Positions 1 through 6,163 of a stretch of 10,872 nt of DNA are shown here, piece after piece. The notes below the pieces were generated by a model. The model saw only the letters and a program-made list of their open reading frames with translations. It did not search any database and was not told the DNA's origin. This stretch comes from Alphaproteobacteria bacterium (GTDB taxonomy: Bacteria > Pseudomonadota > Alphaproteobacteria > UBA6615), in NCBI GenBank assembly GCA_030831135.1, contig JAURLR010000181.1:1-10872 (forward strand), read 5' to 3'. The translations under genes were made by a program, and so were the position numbers. Numbering within the stretch: position 1 is the stretch's first letter; each line of letters begins with the position of its first letter.

Positions 1-2711
1 ACCTGCGCAGTCTCGCCCCGGACGCCAGTTCAAAGGATATCGATATTGCGCTGCGGCGCGCCAAGCGGCGTGTCGCGTTGCTGATTGCGCTTGCCGATCT
101 TTCAGGAACATGGCCCCTCGAACGCGTGACCCAGCGTTTGAGCCAGTTTTGCGAGGTCGCGCTTTCGACAGCGAGCAGCCACTTGCTCAGGGGCCTCCAC
201 AACCGCGGCATCCTCAATCTTCCCAACCCCGAGGCACCCGAAGAGGGTTCAGGCTTCATCGTTCTGGGTATGGGCAAACTCGGTGCCCATGAGCTGAATT
301 ACTCCAGCGATATCGATCTGATCGTACTATTTGATCGTGACCTCGCTCCTGCAGCCGACCCATATGAAATTCAGCAGCACTTCATCCGCATTACCAAGAG
401 TCTGGCAAAATCCATGGATGAGCGAACCGGCGAGGGTTATGTCTTCCGCACGGATCTGCGCCTGCGGCCCGACCCTGGTGCGACCCCGGTTGCTCTGTCG
501 ACCATCGCGGCAGAGACCTACTATGAAAGTCTCGGTCAGAACTGGGAACGTGCAGCCATGATCAAGGCCCGGCTTGTCGCCGGGGACAAGCAGGCCGGCG
601 CACAATTTCTGAGATCTCTTCAGCCGTTCATCTGGAGGCGCCACCTCGATTTCGCGGCAATCGACGACATTCAATCGATCAAGCGCCAGATCTACGCCCA
701 TAAGGGGGGCAGTACGGTCGCGGTCGGGGGGCACAACATCAAGCTTGGCCGTGGCGGGATTCGCGAAGTGGAGTTTTTCGCTCAGACTCAACAGCTGATA
801 TGGGGCGGGCGTGATCCGGGGGTGCGGATTCCGCAAACTGTCCTGGCCATCGAGGCGCTGGTGGAGGCCGAACGCGTCAAGCCACAGGTCGCACAGGAGA
901 TGATCGCGGGCTACCGATTCCTGCGCACCCTCGAGCACCGGTTGCAGATGGTCGATGACCAACAGACCCACTCGCTTCCAGAGACAGACGAAGGCCTGCA
1001 CGCGATTGCCGAGTTCATGGGATATCGCGACCGCGAGGGCTTTGAAACGGACCTGCTGAAACATCTGCGGACCATCGAGAGTCACTATGCCGAGTTGTTC
1101 GAGGAATCCGCTTCACTGGGTGGCACCGGCGCTTTGGCCTTTACCGGTGGCGAAGACCATCCCGACACGATCAAAACGCTCAGCGAGATGGGCTTCAGCG
1201 ACCCGGAGGGAATCTCGGCGGCCGTACGAGGATGGCATCATGGTCGCTACAGGGCTGTCCGCAGCACCCGCGCAAGACAGATTCTGACAGAAATTCTGCC
1301 GGCCATTCTTGAGGCGCTGTCGCGAACATCGAATCCCGATACGGCGTTCCGCAGGTTTGATGATTTCCTGTCGGGACTTCCCGCTGGCGTACAGCTCTTC
1401 TCGCTGTTTCAGGCCAACCCGCCCCTGTTGACCCTGATGGCCGAAATTGTCGGCGGCGCACCGCGACTTTCGGAATGGCTGGGCCGAAACCCGCTTTTGC
1501 TCGATGGCGTGCTTGAACTTGGCTTTTTCGATGAACTGCCCAATGCCGAAACGATGGCGGAAGATTTCGCCGGGCGTATGGCGCGGGCGCGCGATATGCA
1601 GGATGTGCTCGACATCGCCCGCCGCTGGGCGAATGACGCGAAGTTCCAGGTGGGTGTTCAGATTTTGCGTGACACCTGTGACATCGACCGGGCGGACCTG
1701 GCTTTTTCCGACATTGCCGACACGGTCATTCGCGGTTTGCTGCCTGCGATTCAAGAGGAATTCACGGCACAACACGGCCAATGTCCGGGGGATGGCTTTG
1801 CTGTTCTGGGGCTTGGCAAGCTGGGCGGGCGCGAGTTGTCGGCGACCTCCGATCTGGACATGGTGTTTCTCTATGACACACCGTCAGACGCCGCCGACAC
1901 ATCCGTCATGTCCGATGGTCCCAAACCGCTTTCTATTTCCCACTACTATCAACGGCTGGGACAGCGACTGGTCAACGCCATTACTTCGCTCACCGGTGAA
2001 GGCCGGTTGTATGAGGTGGATATGCGCCTGCGGCCGTCGGGAAATGCGGGGCCGCTTTCCGTCAGCCTGGAAAGTTTTGCAGCTTACCAACGTGAAAGCG
2101 CCTGGACCTGGGAACATCTGGCGCTGACCCGCGCTCGGGTGGTGAGCGCCACAGACGTGTTCGGCACACGGATTCAGGCAGCAATACGTGAAGCCCTGAC
2201 CGCCGAGCGGTCCACCGAAGATCTTCTGGTTTCGGTTTCGGACATGCGCACACGCATGGCCAAGGAAAACGGAACGGACAACCCCTGGAACGTGAAGCAC
2301 GTGCGGGGCGGTCTGGTCGATTGTGAGTTCATCGCGCAGTATCTGCAGCTGCGACACGCCCACGAACAGCCGCATATCCTCGATACCGGAACCGTGAGCG
2401 CCTACCGCAACCTCGCCGCCGCGGGGATCATTCCGCAAGAAACCGCAGACCAACTGATTGAAGCCACACGCCTCTGGCGACGGCTGCAGGGCCTGCTCCG
2501 CCTGACGCTCGATGGTCCGGCAGATCCGGCCAGTTTTCCGCCGCCCCTCAAGCGGCGACTTGCCGAAGCGGGACAAAAAGATGGCTTTGATAGCCTGGAA
2601 CTGGAGATCCAGCGGATCGCAGCTCTGACGTACAGCCATTTCAGCGATATGATTGACACACCCGCTGCACAGATACGTGCCAAGCGTGAAACCGAAGCAA
2701 GCGAGGATTGA
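1..2711 (+). CDS. glnE: Bifunctional glutamine synthetase adenylyltransferase / adenylyl-removing enzyme, 5' partial
   Basis: Adds AMP to, and phosphorolytically removes it from, glutamine synthetase in the cytoplasm, in response to PII and glutamine. The frame is open from base 3, so the true start lies upstream; about 902 residues are visible, against roughly 950-990 for the family. Two nucleotidyltransferase halves are seen. The N-terminal deadenylase half has GMGKLG followed by SDID (D103, D105 in visible numbering) and TDLRLRP (D151). The C-terminal adenylylase half has GLGKLGGREL, SDLD (D617, D619) and VDMRLRP (D673). Each is followed by a GG-x(2)-(E/D)-x-EF-type motif (GGIREVEFFAQ, GGLVDCEFIAQ), which betrays the internal duplication. 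All metal-binding aspartates are intact, so both activities are expected. A TTG at 78 could be mistaken for the start, but in-frame coding sequence (ALRRAKRRVALLIALADLSG) continues upstream of it. The stop lies 4 nt before the bcp start, so glnE is probably the head or an early gene of this operon. Confidence 0.97.
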   Translation, partial: LRSLAPDASSKDIDIALRRAKRRVALLIALADLSGTWPLERVTQRLSQFCEVALSTASSHLLRGLHNRGILNLPNPEAPEEGSGFIVLGMGKLGAHELNYSSDIDLIVLFDRDLAPAADPYEIQQHFIRITKSLAKSMDERTGEGYVFRTDLRLRPDPGATPVALSTIAAETYYESLGQNWERAAMIKARLVAGDKQAGAQFLRSLQPFIWRRHLDFAAIDDIQSIKRQIYAHKGGSTVAVGGHNIKLGRGGIREVEFFAQTQQLIWGGRDPGVRIPQTVLAIEALVEAERVKPQVAQEMIAGYRFLRTLEHRLQMVDDQQTHSLPETDEGLHAIAEFMGYRDREGFETDLLKHLRTIESHYAELFEESASLGGTGALAFTGGEDHPDTIKTLSEMGFSDPEGISAAVRGWHHGRYRAVRSTRARQILTEILPAILEALSRTSNPDTAFRRFDDFLSGLPAGVQLFSLFQANPPLLTLMAEIVGGAPRLSEWLGRNPLLLDGVLELGFFDELPNAETMAEDFAGRMARARDMQDVLDIARRWANDAKFQVGVQILRDTCDIDRADLAFSDIADTVIRGLLPAIQEEFTAQHGQCPGDGFAVLGLGKLGGRELSATSDLDMVFLYDTPSDAADTSVMSDGPKPLSISHYYQRLGQRLVNAITSLTGEGRLYEVDMRLRPSGNAGPLSVSLESFAAYQRESAWTWEHLALTRARVVSATDVFGTRIQAAIREALTAERSTEDLLVSVSDMRTRMAKENGTDNPWNVKHVRGGLVDCEFIAQYLQLRHAHEQPHILDTGTVSAYRNLAAAGIIPQETADQLIEATRLWRRLQGLLRLTLDGPADPASFPPPLKRRLAEAGQKDGFDSLELEIQRIAALTYSHFSDMIDTPAAQIRAKRETEASED

Positions 2712-2715
2712 GAAG

Positions 2716-3180
2716 ATGAGCGTGAATGAAGGCGAGAAGGCCCCTGATTTTTCCATGCCGACCGATGGCGGCGGCTCTGTCAGCCTCAAGGACCTGAAAG
2801 GCAAGGCCGTCGTTCTGTACTTCTACCCCAAGGATTCCACACCGGGCTGCACCAAGGAAGCCTGCGGCTTTCGCGATCTCATGCCTGATTTCTCAAAGGT
2901 TGATGCCGAAATCATCGGGGTCTCGAAGGACAGCGTCAAACGCCATGACAACTTCAAGGCCAAATATGAACTGCCGTTCCTGCTGGCCAGCGACGAAGCT
3001 GGCGATGTGTGTGAGCGCTATGGCGTCTGGGTCGAAAAATCCATGTACGGCAAGAAATTCATGGGTATCGAGCGCGCAACATTCCTGATTGATGCCAATG
3101 GCAAGGTTCGCAACGTCTGGCGCAAGGTCAAGGTTCCCGGCCATGTCGAAGAGGTGCTTGAGGCTGCCAAGGCGCTTTGA
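2716..3180 (+). CDS. bcp: Thioredoxin-dependent peroxiredoxin, Bcp/PrxQ family
   Basis: A cytoplasmic thiol peroxidase that reduces hydrogen peroxide and organic hydroperoxides with electrons from thioredoxin. The 154-residue product matches the usual family size and is a single AhpC/TSA thioredoxin-fold domain. The peroxidatic cysteine C45 lies in DSTPGCTKEAC and the resolving cysteine C50 follows five residues later, the atypical 2-Cys arrangement of E. coli Bcp. FYPKD before it and ERATFLID later in the chain are family hallmarks. The start chosen is the ATG at 2716, giving MSVNEGEKAPDF. It is preceded by GAGGA (2703-2707) 8 nt upstream, lying inside the glnE 3' end. A longer in-frame ATG at 2653 would sit wholly inside glnE and add a non-conserved tail. 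The gene follows glnE after 4 nt, and its TGA stop overlaps the TTG start of the next gene. Confidence 0.96.
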   Translation: MSVNEGEKAPDFSMPTDGGGSVSLKDLKGKAVVLYFYPKDSTPGCTKEACGFRDLMPDFSKVDAEIIGVSKDSVKRHDNFKAKYELPFLLASDEAGDVCERYGVWVEKSMYGKKFMGIERATFLIDANGKVRNVWRKVKVPGHVEEVLEAAKAL

Positions 3181-3992
3181 GTACGGATTTTGATACGCTC
3201 GCAGAGGCTGCTCGAAAGGTTCTCCTGACGGTCGATGCTGACGAAAAGTGCCGGCAATCCCGGCACGTTGCCGCACTTTGGCGCGACGGACATATCACCA
3301 CGATCGGCGCTGCATCAGCTCCCGAACGCCCCGGTCGGCCCGAAAGCCCGGCCTTGCTTGAGCCGTCAGCGGTGCCCCGTCGCAAGATCAATCTCGGTAC
3401 GGCGGGCCGGATCGCATTGCTGCATGCCCTCTCCCATATCGAGCTCAATGCAGTCGATCTTGCCTGGGACATCGTCGTGCGGTTCGCCGAATCGGGCCTG
3501 CCACGCGCCTTCTTTGACGACTGGATCAGTGTGGCCGATGACGAGGCCCGGCATTTCACGCTCCTGACAAACCGGTTGGCCGATTTTGATGCCGCCTATG
3601 GCGACCTGCCCGCGCATGACGGGTTGTGGGATGCCGCGCTTGAAACGCGGGACAGCCTCGCAGCCCGGCTCGCCATCGTCCCCCTTGTGCTCGAGGCACG
3701 CGGACTGGATGTCACACCGATGATGATCGGCAAGCTGCAAGATGTTGAAGATGATGTCTCGGCGGATATTCTGAAAACGGTCTATCAGGACGAGATCGGG
3801 CATGTCCGTATCGGACAGCGCTGGTTCGTCTTTGTGTGCGACCAGCTTGGAGAAGACCCGGAAACATATTGGCAGATGCTGGTGGCGAAGCATTTCCGCG
3901 GCGCACTGAAACCACCTTTCAACATCGAAGCACGGGATCAGGCTGGATTCCCCCAGGACTGGTACGCGAATGTTTCGGGCACCGGGACATGA
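3177..3992 (+). CDS. DUF455 family ferritin-like protein
   Basis: A 271-residue member of the DUF455 family, a ferritin-like four-helix fold whose biochemical role is not established to my knowledge. The visible residues suggest a di-metal site: E89 in HIEL, E123 and H126 in DDEARHF, E173 in LEARG, and E206 and H209 in DEIGHV. This is the E / ExxH / E / ExxH pattern of ferritin-like di-iron or di-manganese proteins. RPARP-like and PRRK segments before the first helix (about residues 50-70) and ALLHALSHIELNAVDLAWD are typical of the family. There is no signal peptide, so it is probably cytoplasmic. Translation appears to start at a TTG at 3177 sharing bases with the bcp stop (TTGA), with AAGG at 3169-3172 just upstream. 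The resulting N-terminus, MSTDFDTLAEAARKVL, resembles relatives. The protein ends in an ATGA overlap with the transporter gene. A redox or metal-related role is an inference from the fold and from co-translation with a peroxiredoxin. Confidence 0.9.
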   Translation: MSTDFDTLAEAARKVLLTVDADEKCRQSRHVAALWRDGHITTIGAASAPERPGRPESPALLEPSAVPRRKINLGTAGRIALLHALSHIELNAVDLAWDIVVRFAESGLPRAFFDDWISVADDEARHFTLLTNRLADFDAAYGDLPAHDGLWDAALETRDSLAARLAIVPLVLEARGLDVTPMMIGKLQDVEDDVSADILKTVYQDEIGHVRIGQRWFVFVCDQLGEDPETYWQMLVAKHFRGALKPPFNIEARDQAGFPQDWYANVSGTGT

Positions 3993-4903
3993 GCAATGTG
4001 AGCGGATCTCCCGACAGCGAGAGCCGCGAACGTCAGATGGCCGTGATTCTACTGTTTGTCGTTCCCGTGCTGTTCAGCACGAACATCATCGCCGCGCGCG
4101 CCGTCAGTGATTTCATTCCGCCCTTCGCATTGGCGTTCTGGCGTTGGTGGTTGGCCTTTCTCCTGTTTCTGCCTGCGATCGGCCCGGATCTGCTGCGCTA
4201 CCGCCGCGAACTTCTGGGCGAATGGCGTGATCTGCTTGTTCTGGGCATTCTCGGCATGGGAATTTGCGGTGCCTTTGTCTATGTCGGGGCGGACACGACC
4301 TCGGCGACGAACATCGGACTGATCTACGCCACGGCACCAATCATCATCGCCGGAGCAGCCACCCTCCTCTATCGCGAACCCCTCGGGCGCGTGAAGGCAC
4401 TCGGTATTCTGGTGTCTCTGCTGGGGGTCCTCGTGATCGTTTTCCGCGGCGACATTGTAGCCTTGCAAACACTTTCACTCGTGCCGGGAGACCTCTGGAT
4501 CGCGACGGCGGCCGTTTCGTGGGCGGTCTATTCGGTGATGCTGCGCTATCGGCCCAGCCAACTCCCCGGGCGCGTCCGGTTTGCAGCCACAATGCTGTAT
4601 GGGGCCATGGCCCTGCTGCCGTTCCATATCCTCGAGCTGGCAAACGGGGATGTGCCGGAACTCAACATGGAAACCCTGATCGCAGTTCTGATTGTCGCGA
4701 TCGTTCCGGGGCTGGGCGCCTATCTGGGATATGCACGAATCCAGCGCGCACTCGGCGCAAGTCCGACAGCCCTGATTCTCTATCTGGCACCGGTATATAC
4801 AGCCCTCATGGCCTGGCTCGTCCTGGGGGAAAGCCTCCAGCTTTATCACCTGATCGGCGCGGCGCTCATCCTTCCCGGCATCTACCTGTCGACCCGAAAA
4901 TGA
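3989..4903 (+). CDS. EamA/DMT-superfamily inner-membrane transporter
   Basis: A 304-residue integral membrane protein of the drug/metabolite transporter superfamily, with two EamA repeats. Hydrophobic segments at about residues 17-37, 43-62, 82-100, 107-127, 134-152, 167-185, 197-213, 228-248, 258-278 and 285-301 give the expected ten helices. Family signatures include FALAFWRWWLAF near helix 2, TSATNIGLIYATAPI before helix 4, and ASPTALILYLAPVYTALMAWLVLGE in the second repeat. The substrate cannot be read from sequence; such proteins export amino acids, nucleobases, sugars or toxic metabolites. The start at 3989 (ATGA, overlapping the preceding stop) gives a short hydrophilic N-terminus. A later in-frame ATG at 4037 is possible but would trim close to helix 1. 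There is no strong Shine-Dalgarno sequence, so expression probably relies on coupling with the upstream gene. The stop is 28 nt from the convergent prfB stop. Confidence 0.92.
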   Translation: MSNVSGSPDSESRERQMAVILLFVVPVLFSTNIIAARAVSDFIPPFALAFWRWWLAFLLFLPAIGPDLLRYRRELLGEWRDLLVLGILGMGICGAFVYVGADTTSATNIGLIYATAPIIIAGAATLLYREPLGRVKALGILVSLLGVLVIVFRGDIVALQTLSLVPGDLWIATAAVSWAVYSVMLRYRPSQLPGRVRFAATMLYGAMALLPFHILELANGDVPELNMETLIAVLIVAIVPGLGAYLGYARIQRALGASPTALILYLAPVYTALMAWLVLGESLQLYHLIGAALILPGIYLSTRK

Positions 4904-4931
4904 CGATGGCCTGAAACCTCGAACCTGCGCC

Positions 4932-6084
4932 TTACCCCTGCCCCTGCGACGCACCCGCATCACCGTCGTCAAGGGCGACAACATCGCGGCCAAGCGCGGA
5001 TGCCAGCGAGGCTTCAAGAAAACGATCCAGATCGCCGTCAAGAACACCCTGCGCATTGCCCGTTTCAACCCCGGTCCGGAGATCTTTCACCATCTGGTAG
5101 GGATGCAGGACGTAGGAGCGAATTTGATGGCCCCAGCCAATATCCGTTTTTGAATCCTGTTCGGCCTGGGCTTCTGCTTCGCGCTTCTGCAATTCGTGCT
5201 CGTACAACCGGGCGCGCATCATGGCCATCGCTTGCGCGCGATTGCGATGCTGCGAACGATCATTCTGGCACTGCACCACGATACCGGTGGGAATATGGGT
5301 CAGGCGAACCGCACTGTCGGTCTTGTTCACGTGCTGCCCCCCGGCACCGGACGCGCGATAGGTGTCCACCCGCAGGTCCTTGTCCTCGATCTCGATGTCG
5401 ATCTCGTCATCAATGACCGGATAGACCCAGGCTGAGGCAAAACTCGTATGGCGCCGCGACTGGCTGTCATAGGGGGAGATGCGAACAAGCCGATGCACCC
5501 CGGATTCGGTTTTCATCCAGCCATAAGCGTTCGGCCCGGTTACCTTGAAGGTGGCTGATTTCAGACCGGCTTCTTCCCCCGCACTTTCCTCAATCCACTC
5601 GACCTTGTAGTCGTGGCTCTCGGCCCAGCGCAGATACATGCGCACCAGCATTTCGGCCCAATCCTGGGATTCGGTTCCCCCCGCACCGGCATTGATCTCG
5701 ATGTAGCAGTCATTGCCATCAACTTCGCCCGACAGCAGGCTTTCGAGCTCAAGCTTTTCAGCCCGTCGCTGCAAAGATGCAATGGTGCTCTCCCCTTCGG
5801 AGACCACATCGTTGTCACCCTCGGCCTCCCCCAGTTCGATCAGTGTTGTGGCGTCTTCGAGTTCCTGTTCGAGTTGGCGGACCTCCTCGATGGATTTCTC
5901 GAGCCGCGTCCGATCGCGCAATATCTTCTGGGCGCGTTCCTGATTTTCCCAGAGGCTCGGATCCTCGGCTTCCGTGTTCAGCGCTTCGAGGCGTTCAAGG
6001 GCCGTCGGCCAGTCAAAGATGCCTCCGCATGAGACTGAGCGAAGATTCAATGGCGTCGACCTGTTGGTTTAATTCCGCACGCAT
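4932..6084 (-). CDS. prfB: Peptide chain release factor 2, expressed by programmed +1 frameshift
   Basis: Recognises UAA and UGA in the ribosomal A site and triggers peptidyl-tRNA hydrolysis. Translation starts at the ATG at 6084 ([23 protein letters not shown], 23 codons), meets an in-frame TGA at 6015-6013, and resumes in the +1 frame at GAC (6014), giving [10 protein letters not shown] and onward; the full product is 383 residues. The catalytic GGQ is at residues 248-250. The RF2-type codon-recognition tripeptide reads SPY (203-205) rather than the textbook SPF, within [18 protein letters not shown] believe this variant is common in alphaproteobacterial RF2. The C-terminal tail ([10 protein letters not shown]) is low-complexity. 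The last gene of the amiC-mrcA-prfB run, it starts 79 nt after mrcA. A poor upstream Shine-Dalgarno (GGA about 9 nt before the ATG) is present. Without the frameshift a caller would pick a TTG at 6050 and give a wrong N-terminus. Confidence 0.96.
6012..6027 (-). promoter_or_regulatory. prfB programmed +1 frameshift site
   Basis: On the minus strand codons 20-24 read CGG AGG CAT CTT TGA C. The slippery CTT is followed by the poorly terminating TGAC, and a Shine-Dalgarno-like GGAGG sits 3 nt before CTT. This is the architecture known from E. coli prfB (AGG GGG TAT CTT TGA C) with identical spacing. When RF2 is scarce the ribosome pauses at UGA and slips by one base; when RF2 is plentiful it terminates after 23 residues. 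The site therefore gives autogenous negative feedback. Sequence on either side is homologous to RF2 in the respective frames, which argues against a sequencing error. Confidence 0.95.
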
Positions 6085-6123
6085 GATTTTGTCCGTTAGC
6101 CAGGGTGGCAGCAATGGGTTTCA

Positions 6124-6149
6124 GGGGAAACTAACGCAGCCATTTCCCC
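6124..6149 (-). other. Inverted repeat between mrcA and prfB
   Basis: A perfect 7-bp inverted repeat, GGGGAAA (6124-6130) and TTTCCCC (6143-6149), is separated by 12 nt in the 79-nt mrcA-prfB gap. In the direction of transcription no T-run follows it, so it is not a classical intrinsic terminator. It could form an mRNA hairpin that marks a processing or stability boundary between the two cistrons, or could be an operator. The prfB promoter candidate overlaps it. Confidence 0.4.
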
Positions 6150-6155
6150 GGTCAA
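6128..6155 (-). promoter_or_regulatory. Possible prfB promoter
   Basis: On the minus strand TTGACC (plus positions 6155-6150) matches the -35 consensus at five of six positions, and TAGTTT (6133-6128) lies 16 nt downstream as a poor -10. It would start transcription about 40 nt before the prfB ATG. The -10 match is weak and the element overlaps the inverted repeat, so this is only a candidate for expressing prfB independently of amiC and mrcA. Confidence 0.28.
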
Positions 6156-6163
6156 GAACCGAG

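Noticed and set aside
327..1085. A 252-codon minus-strand open frame opposite glnE
   Set aside because: Antisense shadow; the plus strand carries conserved catalytic motifs here.
78..2711. TTG at 78 as the glnE start
   Set aside because: In-frame, GlnE-like sequence continues to the window edge without a stop, so the gene is truncated by the window.
1884..2804. A 306-codon minus-strand open frame opposite glnE
   Set aside because: Antisense to intact glnE coding sequence in a GC-rich genome, with no recognisable domain or convincing start.
4264..4914. A 216-codon plus-strand frame overlapping the transporter
   Set aside because: Arg/Gly/Pro-rich out-of-frame translation of the EamA gene with no hydrophobic or domain pattern.
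4901..4971. TGACGATGG / CCGTCGTCA inverted repeat at the convergent junction as a bidirectional terminator
   Set aside because: The arms are more than 50 nt apart with an imperfect pair and no T-runs.
4932..6050. A 372-residue prfB reading starting at TTG 6050 as a single uninterrupted gene
   Set aside because: The first 12 residues do not resemble RF2. The frame from ATG 6084 does, and joins through a textbook frameshift site.
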